The notes beneath the pieces are model-generated. The model did no database searches, was not told where the DNA came from, and was given only the letters and a program-made list of their open reading frames with translations. Shown here one piece after another: positions 24,548 to 33,524 of a stretch of DNA of 64,000 bases. The position numbers and the translations under genes were made by a program. The stretch lies in NCBI GenBank assembly GCA_049970695.1, contig JBMFML010000004.1, forward strand, positions 44,178-108,177. The letters run 5' to 3'. Numbering within the stretch: position 1 is the first letter of the stretch; each line of letters begins with the position of its first letter. This stretch comes from UBA285 sp049970695 (GTDB lineage Archaea; Thermoproteota; Thermoprotei_A; Sulfolobales; Desulfurococcaceae).

Positions 24548-24796
24548 CTACAAACCCCTCTTGTAAACTAATTCGCCTTTTTTAGTCCTGATTTCTGCAA
24601 CCCTGTGAAATGGTATCCTGTCCTCACCAACGTGGATGTAGCCCCCTCTCACGTCAGTGATCAGCTCGCCAGGTATGGGACGTAATTGCTCTTCTCCATC
24701 GAGTCTATACCTTACAAAGACTATGTAGTCCTCTTTCCGTCCTCCAAAGAACACCTTCTTGAGATGCTCCTCTACTTCTCCCCTCTTCTTTCCCAA
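24548..24796 (-). CDS. DUF504/UPF0248-family protein
   Basis: 82 residues. Fits the small archaeal DUF504 (UPF0248) family: basic N-terminal helix, 'DYIVFVRYRLDGEEQLRPIPGELI' and the family's closing 'RIPFHRVAEIRTKKGELVYKR' (usual IPyHRI motif). Function unknown; members are thought to act on RNA. The TTG start follows the GGPP synthase stop by 15 bases, so it is probably the second gene of that transcript. Confidence 0.7.
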   Translation of the reverse strand: MGKKRGEVEEHLKKVFFGGRKEDYIVFVRYRLDGEEQLRPIPGELITDVRGGYIHVGEDRIPFHRVAEIRTKKGELVYKRGL

Positions 24797-24811
24797 GGCT
24801 TTGTCCCGGGG

Positions 24812-25912
24812 CTACTTTTCTCTATAAGCGAGCTTTAGTGTAAGCTCCTTTAGTGCTTCCCTGGCTTCGTCACATATACTGCTCGTATTTTCTAAAATCG
24901 CCAAAGCCTCCTCAACATGTCTTTTTATTACTTCAAGGCTATAGTCTAGACTGCCAGTTTCTCTTACTAGTCGCCTCACCTCCTCGACGTGCTCCATGGT
25001 TATTTCGTCTTCCCTAAGCTTGTCGTATACGAGTTCCAGAAATCTTCGATCTTTTTCGGCTGCAAGTTCGTAGGCCTTGACAACAAGTAAAGTCTTTTTC
25101 TTGCCTTTCACGTCGCTACCAGCAGGCTTACCAGTTACTTGCGGATCTCCGTAGAGTCCTATGATGTCATCTCTTATTTGAAAGGCTATTCCAGCGTTAG
25201 CCGCATATTTAGAAAACGTGTCAAGCATTTCTTTAGTGTAAGCCTCCGAAGTTATGGCACCCATTAGCAGCGGAAGTTCGACGGTATAAGAAGCGGTTTT
25301 CAAGTTGTAGACCACTAGTACGTCTTTCTCCTTGACACTCCTAAGCGGCGCCTTTGAAAACAGGACATCGAGAAACTGCCCATATGCTACTTTCCTAAGT
25401 CCTCTACTGTAGGTTTTTATCAGTTCTGAGAGGTTTTCCCGGCTTATGTTTACCGAAGCGAGAAGCGATATTGCGAGTGCCTCTAGGTAGTCACCTGCCG
25501 TAATGGCCTGGGAAATTCCATAGTGCTCGCAATCGCTCCAACTTCGTTCAACGCACTTGTTTCTAAACCAGACATGAACTGTGGGACCTCCTCTCCTTAG
25601 CTCGTCTTTATCCATAATGTCGTCGTGCGTGAGCAGGTAGCTCTGTAGTAGCTCAATTGCTGCCATGACTTTGGCTATTTCCTGTTCGCTGCCGCTCTTC
25701 CACGCCCTGCTCCAGTAGCCTATTAGTGCAAGCGCTGCCCTGAGCCTTTTGCCTCCTCTCAGTGTGTAGTCTTCGACTATGTCTAAGAGGTCTGTAGCAT
25801 AGTGGTGCTCCTGCTCTACTTCAAGACGCAACTGCTTGAAGTAGAGTTTTAAGTAGGAGTTGACAGTGTTTACTGCGTAACTTAACATCTCGTTTACAGA
25901 TGCTCTAGTCAT
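24812..25912 (-). CDS. Geranylgeranyl diphosphate synthase (polyprenyl synthase)
   Basis: Builds C20 or longer isoprenoid chains for archaeal membrane lipids. 366 residues. 'GGKRLRAALAL' near 54, first Asp-rich motif 'DDIMDKDELRRGGPTVH' (about 97-113), second 'FQIRDDIIGLYGD' (about 248-260) and 'KGKKKTLLVVKA'. Residues before the first motif that set product length ('LLQSYLLTH') include Tyr and Leu rather than bulky Phe-Phe, consistent with GGPP. A 'MTRASVNEMLSYAVNTVNSYL' N-terminal helix is normal. Upstream of DUF504 on the same strand. Confidence 0.93.
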   Translation of the reverse strand: MTRASVNEMLSYAVNTVNSYLKLYFKQLRLEVEQEHHYATDLLDIVEDYTLRGGKRLRAALALIGYWSRAWKSGSEQEIAKVMAAIELLQSYLLTHDDIMDKDELRRGGPTVHVWFRNKCVERSWSDCEHYGISQAITAGDYLEALAISLLASVNISRENLSELIKTYSRGLRKVAYGQFLDVLFSKAPLRSVKEKDVLVVYNLKTASYTVELPLLMGAITSEAYTKEMLDTFSKYAANAGIAFQIRDDIIGLYGDPQVTGKPAGSDVKGKKKTLLVVKAYELAAEKDRRFLELVYDKLREDEITMEHVEEVRRLVRETGSLDYSLEVIKRHVEEALAILENTSSICDEAREALKELTLKLAYREK

Positions 25913-25981
25913 AGATACACCTGTTATACGTTACTGCCTCAACCATTATATTATGTTATTGTAATTGAGCTGACTCGATGC

Positions 25982-26740
25982 TTAAGTCCTTTTATCAGAG
26001 CTCGTGCGCGTCTTGAACCGCATAAGTTCTTTAATTACTTCTAGCTCTCTAAGCTCTGGCGTTAAAAGCTCCCAGTATATGCCCCTCGGCTTGTAGCCCC
26101 TGGGTTTTATTTCAACGATTTTTGAGGGCGTAGCAATGTAGTCTACTGTCAGGTCGTGGATTTCTAGCGGTATATCGTCTTTAATGAGCTGTAAGTCGTG
26201 GACCGTAGTAGCTATGGGGGTGGAGTCTGTAATTAGGCCTGCTTCTCTTAGTATTCCGTATTCGAGCTCCGAGTACCCCCCTCCCTTGCCTAGTCTAGCT
26301 CCTTTTTCGTTGACTGCTACGCAACCTGCAATAACAAGGTCTACTGGGGGTATTTCGGATAGTCTTACTCTCCTGCCGTAGATGAATGCCCCCTTAATTG
26401 TTGCTGCATACACGTATTTGCTAGGCGGCACTTTACGTGGGTCTATGAGTAGGAAGCCGCTTCTAAGCCGCGGCGATGCCATTACGAGTAATTTGCCTTC
26501 TCTTAGTGCCTGGAGCCTCACATAGTACTGGGGAGAATCTGGATTAGACTTAATAACCTGAGCAGACGACCACACTTTAAGCTTGAAAAGCCTTCTGGCC
26601 GCCTCGTCGGCTCCCTTGAAGTTTGGTATTCTACCATAAACAGGTCTGGGGAACTCCGCCACGTTACTCTCTTCGAGGAGTCTCCATATGGTCTCTCTTA
26701 TTCTAGCCTTTACCTGCTTTACATCGATTTCGCTGCTCAC
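25982..26740 (-). CDS. 5-formyltetrahydrofolate cyclo-ligase family protein
   Basis: 252 residues. N-terminal 'KARIRETIWRLLEE' and 'PNFKGADEAARRL' match the archaeal branch; the family signature is 'VNEKGARLGKGGGYSELEYGIL' (about 148-169), the ATP/folate loop, then 'TTVHDLQLI'. It returns 5-formyl-THF to the folate or modified-folate pool using ATP; in archaea the cofactor may be a pterin relative. GTG start with GAGG upstream. Confidence 0.85.
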   Translation of the reverse strand: MSSEIDVKQVKARIRETIWRLLEESNVAEFPRPVYGRIPNFKGADEAARRLFKLKVWSSAQVIKSNPDSPQYYVRLQALREGKLLVMASPRLRSGFLLIDPRKVPPSKYVYAATIKGAFIYGRRVRLSEIPPVDLVIAGCVAVNEKGARLGKGGGYSELEYGILREAGLITDSTPIATTVHDLQLIKDDIPLEIHDLTVDYIATPSKIVEIKPRGYKPRGIYWELLTPELRELEVIKELMRFKTRTSSDKRT

Positions 26741-26772
26741 AATTAATTCCTCGTCATTGTTCTTCGCAAGAC

Positions 26773-26786
26773 AGAATAGATTCTGC
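26773..26786. repeat. Short palindrome
   Basis: CAGAAT-AG-ATTCTG, a perfect 6-bp inverted repeat 33 bases before the cyclo-ligase start on the minus strand, a position where an operator could act. No more support. Confidence 0.3.
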
Positions 26787-26968
26787 CTAAACCCTTATTT
26801 CCTTGACTCAAAAAGCTCTTCGCACGAAAGCCTGGACCCCAGTACGCTTTAATGTCTACTGAAACAGCGAGCATTAACAACAAGCTACCCAGTTGTCCAA
26901 CGAGAATGGCTTAATTTTTACGACATTTAACACTCATTATGGGGCATGTAAGCAATTGGCGTGGTTGT

Positions 26969-27649
26969 ATGAACCTTAAACCAGAGTTCTCATACCCTGT
27001 TTTGCAAGTAGCACTCGATATGAATGAAATTGTGCGGGCTGTTGACATAGCTACCAGCATTGTCGCTAAGACAGGCTGTAAAAACGTGTGGATAGAAGTT
27101 GGCACTCCCTTGCTAAAGGCCTGGGGCAAAATAGCCATTAAGGTCTTAAAGGACTTAACAAAGTGCTTCTTGGTCGCTGATACTAAAACCGTAGACGCGC
27201 CTTCGGCTGAGGCCGAGATAGTATTTAATGCTGGTGCTGACGCGTTTACAGTCCTAGGGCTGTCTGACGAAGAGACGCTCAGAGAAGCTTCAAACGTGAA
27301 GAAGGAACATGGGAAAACCTTAATTGTAGACCTAATTGGCTGCAGAGAGCCCTATCAAAGAGCCCTTGAAATAGCAAAGTTCGAACCCGACATCATACTA
27401 CTACATACTGGAATAAGCGTTCAAAGAGCAAGGGGCGTGACGGCCGAAGCACTCGTAGAGGAGGCCGTCAGGATAAAGAACGAGCTTGGAGTCAGAGTTT
27501 CAATTGCAGGAGGCCTGAAACCGGGGAGCATAGGGCCTCTAGTGGCACGCGGCATAGATGTAGTTGTGGTCGGATCGGCTATAACGAGGTCTAGCGATCC
27601 CGCTTCAACGGCGCTCGAAATACTAAGGGAAATGGGTGTTAGAACTTAG
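26969..27649 (+). CDS. hps: 3-hexulose-6-phosphate synthase (OMPDC superfamily)
   Basis: (beta/alpha)8 enzyme joining formaldehyde and ribulose 5-phosphate, in archaea mainly run backwards to make ribulose 5-phosphate from fructose 6-phosphate. Seen: 'LQVALDMNEIVRAVDIA', 'VWIEVGTPLLKAWG', 'LVADTKTVDAPSAEAEIVF' (the Asp-x-Lys-x-x-Asp active site), 'AGADAFTVLGLSDE', and the phosphate loop 'SIAGGLKPGS...VVVGSAITRS'. I chose ATG 26969, where the homologous part begins and which is 15 bases after the start implied by ATTTAAC at 26925-26931; ATG 26939 is possible. Its partner isomerase is at 43456-44061. Confidence 0.87.
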   Translation: MNLKPEFSYPVLQVALDMNEIVRAVDIATSIVAKTGCKNVWIEVGTPLLKAWGKIAIKVLKDLTKCFLVADTKTVDAPSAEAEIVFNAGADAFTVLGLSDEETLREASNVKKEHGKTLIVDLIGCREPYQRALEIAKFEPDIILLHTGISVQRARGVTAEALVEEAVRIKNELGVRVSIAGGLKPGSIGPLVARGIDVVVVGSAITRSSDPASTALEILREMGVRT

Positions 27650-28754
27650 GTACCTTGACTATTTTCTCTACAATGCGCGAGGAGTCTACGTTACTAAATG
27701 CCTTTTGATGATTAAGTAGCAGCGTGCGCAGTTTTTCTGCTGCTAGTTTCTTGCACTGGCCACAGAGTATTCTACCAGATACACAGTCTTCGTATATATC
27801 CCTGAGCTCTTTGTCCTCCTTAGCGAGGTGATACGTGTAAAGCTCGAATACCGTGCATTTCCAGGGTTCTCCTCCAAGCCTTCTCTGCTCATCTGCTGTT
27901 GCGCGACCTCCCGTTAGGGCGTTCATGAGCTTTTTAATTGCTAAGTCCACTGGGTCGCTGAGATGTATCGCGTACTCAGGCCTACTTTTGCTCATTTTGT
28001 TTCCATCAAGGCCCCTGAGTAGCCTGTGGTAGATTGCTGAGGGCCTCTTCAAGTTTAGCTCGCTTTCAAATCTGTCCGCTAGATCTCTAGTAAGCCTTAT
28101 GTGCGGGTCTTGATCGGCACCTACGGGAACAAGCACGTATTTGTAGCCTCCATACTCTTCCAGCTGTAAGTGCAGAATGTCGGATGCCTGCGTTAAGGCT
28201 GCGATCATTTTTGCTGGAGATAAGTCGCCATATATCGCTTCCATTTCCGACTGAGTGACTTTCCTCGAAAACAATTGAATGAGCCTGTAATATGGAGTTG
28301 TCTGCTCCGTTTGGTAGTAAAATTCGGCCTTTTCTGGGTCAATACCCCATGCAATTGCGTGTTTTATAAAGTTGAGCCCTTGTTGAATAACGCTTTGCCT
28401 GTCTTCTTTTCTCACAATGTACGCCTCTGCATCAGCGATAGCTATCTTTACGAAAGCGCCCATTTTCTGGAAGTACTTTAGCTCTTCATACACCATGGCC
28501 GTACCTAAGTGAGGCTCGCCGCTTGGCATGAACCCTGTTAACACAGCTACCTTTTCGCCCCTGAGCGCCTTTTCAAGCCATAAATCTAAGTCTCTATGCC
28601 CGAATACTACCTCGCGAGTAAAGTAGTAGTGTTCAAGCGGATACTTTCCTAGCAGCTCTCTAATGGGCTTGATTCCGAATTCTACTAAGAGCTTTTCGTA
28701 GTCTTCTATTGCTGCATGACCCCAGGGGTCTATTCTAGTGCTCAATACTTGCAA
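27639..28754 (-). CDS. trpS: Tryptophanyl-tRNA synthetase
   Basis: Class Ic synthetase, 371 residues, of the archaeal/eukaryotic type with an N-terminal extension. 'GFMPSGEPHLGTAMVYEEL' holds the HIGH counterpart (about 74-92), 'LVPVGADQDPHIRLTRDLA' the Trp pocket and 'GLDGNKMSKS' the KMSKS loop (about 248-257). 'CGQCKKLAAEKLR' lies near the C-terminus. Its end overlaps the convergent hexulose-phosphate synthase by 11 bases. TTG 28754 or TTG 28745 is the start. Confidence 0.96.
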   Translation of the reverse strand: MQVLSTRIDPWGHAAIEDYEKLLVEFGIKPIRELLGKYPLEHYYFTREVVFGHRDLDLWLEKALRGEKVAVLTGFMPSGEPHLGTAMVYEELKYFQKMGAFVKIAIADAEAYIVRKEDRQSVIQQGLNFIKHAIAWGIDPEKAEFYYQTEQTTPYYRLIQLFSRKVTQSEMEAIYGDLSPAKMIAALTQASDILHLQLEEYGGYKYVLVPVGADQDPHIRLTRDLADRFESELNLKRPSAIYHRLLRGLDGNKMSKSRPEYAIHLSDPVDLAIKKLMNALTGGRATADEQRRLGGEPWKCTVFELYTYHLAKEDKELRDIYEDCVSGRILCGQCKKLAAEKLRTLLLNHQKAFSNVDSSRIVEKIVKVPKF

Positions 28755-28771
28755 CCCCGTAGCAAGGGGTT
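28753..28771 (-). promoter_or_regulatory. Hairpin overlapping the trpS start
   Basis: On the minus strand AACCCC pairs with GGGGTT across a 7-base loop, and the second arm overlaps the purine-rich ribosome site and the TTG start of trpS. It could hide the start; a 6-bp stem may also be chance. Confidence 0.3.
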
Positions 28772-29033
28772 CTTATCAGGTCCCTATTACTTAAGACCGG
28801 CTTAAGAATTTGTTAACTACTTAGGCTAGCTACTCAATGCAGCGGATCTCCTCCTTAGCGCTCCCTAGTCTCTTTCCAGTTCAGTACTTATTCGAAGTCT
28901 GGGGCTCCAAATTGGGGGTTGCAGATATCTCGAGATGCTCTAATTAGCCTTTTGCACAAGTTTTAATTCTGCTAGGTTTAAAATTACCTTAATTAGCTTA
29001 TCTACGTACCAGTAAAGCACGAAGGCAGTACTA

Positions 29034-31307
29034 GTGATTGACATGAGCAGTGTTATCGAGCTGAGCGAGAGCATTAAATGTGTTGCAAAGCACTTAGCAA
29101 AAGCGGCAAAGGAGGTGCTTGGAGTAGACGAAAACCAAGTGCTTGAATACATAAATACGGGCAAAATAAAGGTTCAGAGAACTCCAGACCCAAAACTAGG
29201 CGACTACGGCTTTGCGATACACATATTACTGAAAAATATCGATAAACTCTCGTGGAGCGAGTACGGAGAGCGGCTAGCGCGCACTGTTTATCTGAATTCC
29301 AGCAGCGAATGCTACGTTGAGAGCGCGTCATTCGTCAATGGCTACTTAAACGTGTCATTTAATTACACCAATATGCTAGTCGAGTTAGCCAAGAAGTGGG
29401 CACTAGGCGATTTAGCGAGAGAGCTCTGCCAAGTAGGCGGTGGCGCTAAAGTCATAGTAGAGCACACTAGTGCAAATCCTCTTCACCCTCTACACATTGG
29501 AAGTGGTCGAAATAGCGTTCTAGGAGACACTTTAGCAAGGCTCTTAAGGAAACTAGGTTTTAGCGTTGAAACAAGATTTTATGTGAATGACTTAGGACGC
29601 CAAGTAGCCACGCTGGTTTTTGGCGTTTCGCTGGTGAAGGCCAGCGGCGTCGAAAAACCGCGGGAAGTAAAAGTAGACCACTGGTATGGTGGTATCTATG
29701 CCCTCACTAACATCTTAATTAGCCTAAACAAGCTCTCACACGAGCTTAGGGATGCCGCTACTAAGGTATTTGATAGGGCGTCGAGCGCTCTTGAATTGCT
29801 AAGAGTGCGTGTGGGCGAAGACTTAGAATTGCAGAAACTCGTGGCAGAGCTAGCTAATTTCACAGAAAAACGCTACTTCATAGTGAGCTACGTGAAGGAG
29901 ATCGGAAAGCTCCACAAACTGCTCAGAGACTTCATGAACAAAGTTCACGAAGACCGCGTCAAGAAAGCCTTAGTAGAACTACTTAGCGACGTTGAGAACT
30001 ATCTGCGGCTCTACCGGGAGTACGTCTCTTACTTAAAGGCTTTAGCAAGACTTGCAGCAACGTTCCCCGAGGTCTACACAGTCCTCGCTAGTAATATTAA
30101 GAGCTACGTCGACGCCGAAAATAAGATAAAAGAGCTCATGGTTAGAGCCGAGCGGGAAGATCCGCAAACCCTTGCGCTCTTTAGGCACGTAGCCGAGGAA
30201 GTTGTAGAGGGTTTCAAGGAGACCTTGAAGAATTTAAACATAGAGTTCACGGGCTTTGATTATGAGTCGAATAGAGAGATTCTTGAACTAGCCCACAGCA
30301 TAGTAGAGGACCTGCTGAAGACCCCTTACGCTAGGATTGTTGAAGGGGGCGCCGTTGAAGTAAGCCTAGACCTCGCTGCCATGGACCACGACTACGTCAA
30401 AAATCTCTTTCACCCAGATCAGCCGGGGAGGTTCATAGTGAGAAGAAGCGATAAAACAACACTCTACGTTACGCGAGATGTTGCTTATACTATCTACAAG
30501 TTCAGAGTTCTGGGAGCGGAAAAGGTTTATAACGTAATCGCTGCCGAGCAGACGAGAGAGCAGAAACAATTAAAAGCCGTTCTATACCTGCTCGGGCTCG
30601 CCAAGGAGGCGGATAATCTACACCACTTCAGCTATGAAATGGTTCACTTAAAAGGTGTTAGAATGAGTGGCAGAAGAGGAGTTTACTATACACTTGACGA
30701 AATGTTGGTTGACGCCGAGGCAACGATGTTCAAAAAGCTCATTGACAAGCGAGGCCATGCTGGTATAAGTGACGCGGAAACAAGAGATGTCGCAAGGAGC
30801 CTTGCCGTGGCGAACATAAGGGCCTTGCTACTTTCCGTAGAGCCAAATAAGGTCATGGTATTTGACCCTGGTAAGCTGGAGTCGACAGACTACGCTTCAA
30901 TTATAGAATACGCCTTCGTGAGATCCCAGGGAATAATCAGAAACATGTTGAACATTGAGCCTCTAGACAACGCATTTGAGCTGCTGAGGCATCTAAGCGA
31001 AGCCGCTAAGATTCTCGAAGAAGCCAGAGAAGTCGTCTTTTCTACCGAGGAGAAACTACTAGTAGAGCGACTGCTTGAGTATAAGAACGTGCTCATGGAA
31101 TCTTACAGAGAGTTAAAGCTTAATAGAATACTAGAGTACGCACTCAACTTATCACTGGAGTTTAACAGGTTTTACGAGAAGTATCCTGTCGCGAAGGAAC
31201 AAGACCCCGTGAAGAGGGCCGCTAGACTCTCCATTACAATTCTGACGCTGCTAACGCTTTCAGAGCTAATGGACATAATGGGTATGCCTAAACTGAGAAA
31301 GATGTAA
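29034..31307 (+). CDS. argS: Arginyl-tRNA synthetase with a large helical insertion
   Basis: Class I synthetase, 757 residues against roughly 560-640 usual. N-terminal additional domain (about 1-130) for the tRNA D loop, HIGH motif in 'HTSANPLHPLHIGSGRN' (143-160), 'FYVNDLGRQ', tRNA/ATP region 'FIVRRSDKTTLYVTRDVAYTIYKF' (467-490), 'MVHLKGVRMSGRRG' in place of KMSKS (536-549), and an anticodon domain to the end. Between 'DHWYGGIY' (215-222) and 'LNIEFTGFDYESN' (401-413) about 120-130 extra residues form charged helices, roughly 230-362. The start is GTG 29034 or ATG 29043. A TTTAAAATT box lies at 28977-28985. Confidence 0.96.
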   Translation: MIDMSSVIELSESIKCVAKHLAKAAKEVLGVDENQVLEYINTGKIKVQRTPDPKLGDYGFAIHILLKNIDKLSWSEYGERLARTVYLNSSSECYVESASFVNGYLNVSFNYTNMLVELAKKWALGDLARELCQVGGGAKVIVEHTSANPLHPLHIGSGRNSVLGDTLARLLRKLGFSVETRFYVNDLGRQVATLVFGVSLVKASGVEKPREVKVDHWYGGIYALTNILISLNKLSHELRDAATKVFDRASSALELLRVRVGEDLELQKLVAELANFTEKRYFIVSYVKEIGKLHKLLRDFMNKVHEDRVKKALVELLSDVENYLRLYREYVSYLKALARLAATFPEVYTVLASNIKSYVDAENKIKELMVRAEREDPQTLALFRHVAEEVVEGFKETLKNLNIEFTGFDYESNREILELAHSIVEDLLKTPYARIVEGGAVEVSLDLAAMDHDYVKNLFHPDQPGRFIVRRSDKTTLYVTRDVAYTIYKFRVLGAEKVYNVIAAEQTREQKQLKAVLYLLGLAKEADNLHHFSYEMVHLKGVRMSGRRGVYYTLDEMLVDAEATMFKKLIDKRGHAGISDAETRDVARSLAVANIRALLLSVEPNKVMVFDPGKLESTDYASIIEYAFVRSQGIIRNMLNIEPLDNAFELLRHLSEAAKILEEAREVVFSTEEKLLVERLLEYKNVLMESYRELKLNRILEYALNLSLEFNRFYEKYPVAKEQDPVKRAARLSITILTLLTLSELMDIMGMPKLRKM

Positions 31308-31334
31308 GGTAATATAATTGCATGGGATTACTAA

Positions 31335-32198
31335 ATGCGCATAGATTTGAAGCTCGTTTTCTTTATCGCGGTAATATGGCTTGCAATAAGCTCAGCTAGT
31401 ATACTTGTCCTCTTGTCTGGTGCTTCGGCTGAGGCGTGTGCTTTCTGGAGGCTCTTTATCTCTTCAATAATATTGGCTTTGCTTGGGCTCTTTACTGGTA
31501 ATTTCAGCTATCCTAAGCCCAAGCTACACCACGTTGCTTCAGGACTCATGCTCGCAGCGCACTTCGTACTCTGGATGCGAAGTCTTCAGCTCGTGGAAGT
31601 CTACATTAGCACGCTGCTGACGACTCTCTACCCCCTCTACGCTCTCTTAATTGATATAGCCGTCTTTAGGCGAGGACTGACTTCTATTCAAAAAGCTGGC
31701 ATAATCCTAGCAGCTGTTCTAGTCGTGCTCTACTTAGGTGTCCACGAGTTGGTCTTTAATAAAGGCGCGCTACTAGCACTCACAGGTGGTATAGCTTGTG
31801 CTTTCTACTTCGAGATTGGTAGCTACGCGAGGCACGAGCTAAAGGAGGGTGTGTTAAGCTATGCTTTCAGCACTTACTTACTAGCATCGCTATTCGTATT
31901 AGCATACTCTGCTATAATAGGCGCCAACATTCACTCTTATCCCCTTACTACTTACATTTACTTCGTACTTATGGCTCTAGTTCCAATGATGTTTGGGCAC
32001 ACGCTAATTAACTACTTGCTGAGCAAATATCCCGCGTCGCTTGTCACATCTATAAGTTATGGAGAGCCCTTCGGGGCAGGGCTTCTCGCATACTTAGTGC
32101 TTGGGCAAGGCCTCCCCACGTCGCACATAATTTTTGGAGTAGCTATCATCTCGGTGGTTCTCCTATCTACGAGCATTACTCAACCAAGTAAGAGCTAA
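31335..32198 (+). CDS. EamA/DMT-family membrane transporter
   Basis: 287 residues with about ten membrane helices in two five-helix repeats, the plan of EamA drug/metabolite transporters. 'WRLFISSIILALLGLF', 'LWMRSLQLVEVYISTLLTTLYPLYALLID' in the first half and 'SKYPASLVTSISYGEPFGAGLLAYLVLGQGLP' in the second match the repeat signature of exporters for amino acids or metabolites. Substrate unknown. TAATATAAT at 31309-31317 suits a leaderless transcript starting at the ATG. Confidence 0.85.
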   Translation: MRIDLKLVFFIAVIWLAISSASILVLLSGASAEACAFWRLFISSIILALLGLFTGNFSYPKPKLHHVASGLMLAAHFVLWMRSLQLVEVYISTLLTTLYPLYALLIDIAVFRRGLTSIQKAGIILAAVLVVLYLGVHELVFNKGALLALTGGIACAFYFEIGSYARHELKEGVLSYAFSTYLLASLFVLAYSAIIGANIHSYPLTTYIYFVLMALVPMMFGHTLINYLLSKYPASLVTSISYGEPFGAGLLAYLVLGQGLPTSHIIFGVAIISVVLLSTSITQPSKS

Positions 32199-32254
32199 GC
32201 GATTTGAGGCAGTTAAAGCCATTAATTTCTCAGCTTAAAGTCTTGCTCCAATAG

Positions 32255-33511
32255 GTGATTAGAATAGGGAACAGGGGCTTTCAGTTCATCAGCCTTGAAA
32301 GCGCTGTAGAGGCTCTTGCTAGATCTTTAAAAAACCTAGTCTCACTTGAAAGTGAAGAAGTGGGTCTACTCGAAGCTACTGGTAGAATATTATATGAAGA
32401 CGTGCATGCGACTCGAGATAGACCCCGCGAGAATATAAGTGCAGTTGATGGATACGCGGTTAGGCATGTAGATGTACTTGGGGCTTCTCCCTACAATCCT
32501 GTAGAGCTTAAACTTGCTGGTTCGCTAAGACCCGGTAGCAAGCCGAACGAAGTGCACGTGAAGCCAGGTACTGCCGCGAGGGTTCAAACAGGGGCACCCA
32601 TACCACATGGTGCCGACGCTGTTGTCATGGATGAAGATGCTGAAGTCCGAGGCGACGTAGTCGTAGTCTATAGGCAGGTTGCAAAGGGCGAGAACGTAAT
32701 ATACAGCGGGGAGGACTTGAAGAGGGGCGAGCTCATCGCCTCTAAAGGCACTATTGCGGGGCCAGGCATTGTAGCAGCCTTAGCGGCCAGTGGCGTCTCA
32801 AGAGTAAGGGTCTACCGTAAAATAAGGGTCTCAGTGATAGCCGTTGGAGACGAGCTCGTAGAGCCAGGTTCTGACACTGCTCAAGATAAGGAGTTTAACG
32901 CTACAGCTTACTTAGTCTATTCTCAGCTTACGAGGGACCGCATTTACGAGCCCAGGTACTATGGCATAGTACCTGATGACGCCAAGCTCTTAGAGGAAGC
33001 CATATTTCAGGAAATCGAGAGGGGCGCTGATGTGGTCATCACCACGGGTGGTACTGGCGTGAGCGAAAGCGACGTCATTTCCGAGCTGGCTGCAAAGCAC
33101 GTCGTGGTATTTAGGGGGGTTAAAATGAGACCTGGGCGGCCAACTAGCTGTACCGTTATCGGCGGAAAACCCGTTCTGCACTTATCGGGGTTTCCGGTAG
33201 CTTCATGGGTAGGATACGAAATGTTGCTGCGGCGTGCCACTATACTCTGGCTACTGCTTAAGGGATTTGAGCGTCCTCAAATTGAAGCGACGCTAGCAAG
33301 GAGGCTGCCTAACCCTGCCGGTTACACGTCTGTAATAAGGGTCTCTGTCGAGGCGAAGAATGGAGAGTACCGTGCCGAGCCCTACATGTTGCGAGGTAGC
33401 GGCGTCATATCGAGTCTCTTCAAAACAAACGGCTATGTAGTAGTACCAGAAAATGTCGAGGGTTTCGAAAAGGGCTCTAGAGTCCGGGTCTACCTCCACG
33501 CATACTGGTAG
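32255..33511 (+). CDS. moeA: Molybdopterin molybdenumtransferase MoeA
   Basis: Inserts molybdate or tungstate into adenylated molybdopterin. 418 residues, four-domain layout: N-terminal 'AVDGYAVRH' (about 65-73), 'VQTGAPIPHGADAVVMDED', domain III with 'VITTGGTGVSESDV' (about 261-274), then 'GVKMRPGRPTSC' and 'HLSGFPVASWVGYE', and the C-terminal domain IV from about 345. In a hyperthermophile the metal is likely tungsten, for ferredoxin-linked aldehyde oxidoreductases (inference). GTG start; followed 13 bases later by a ThiL-like gene. Confidence 0.93.
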   Translation: MIRIGNRGFQFISLESAVEALARSLKNLVSLESEEVGLLEATGRILYEDVHATRDRPRENISAVDGYAVRHVDVLGASPYNPVELKLAGSLRPGSKPNEVHVKPGTAARVQTGAPIPHGADAVVMDEDAEVRGDVVVVYRQVAKGENVIYSGEDLKRGELIASKGTIAGPGIVAALAASGVSRVRVYRKIRVSVIAVGDELVEPGSDTAQDKEFNATAYLVYSQLTRDRIYEPRYYGIVPDDAKLLEEAIFQEIERGADVVITTGGTGVSESDVISELAAKHVVVFRGVKMRPGRPTSCTVIGGKPVLHLSGFPVASWVGYEMLLRRATILWLLLKGFERPQIEATLARRLPNPAGYTSVIRVSVEAKNGEYRAEPYMLRGSGVISSLFKTNGYVVVPENVEGFEKGSRVRVYLHAYW

Positions 33512-33524
33512 TGGGGCTGCCAGA

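Noticed and set aside
33453..33524. N-terminal extension of the ThiL-like protein overlapping moeA
   Set aside because: The extension is an out-of-frame reading of the moeA end; the ATG at 33525 has a good ribosome site and begins the family-like part.
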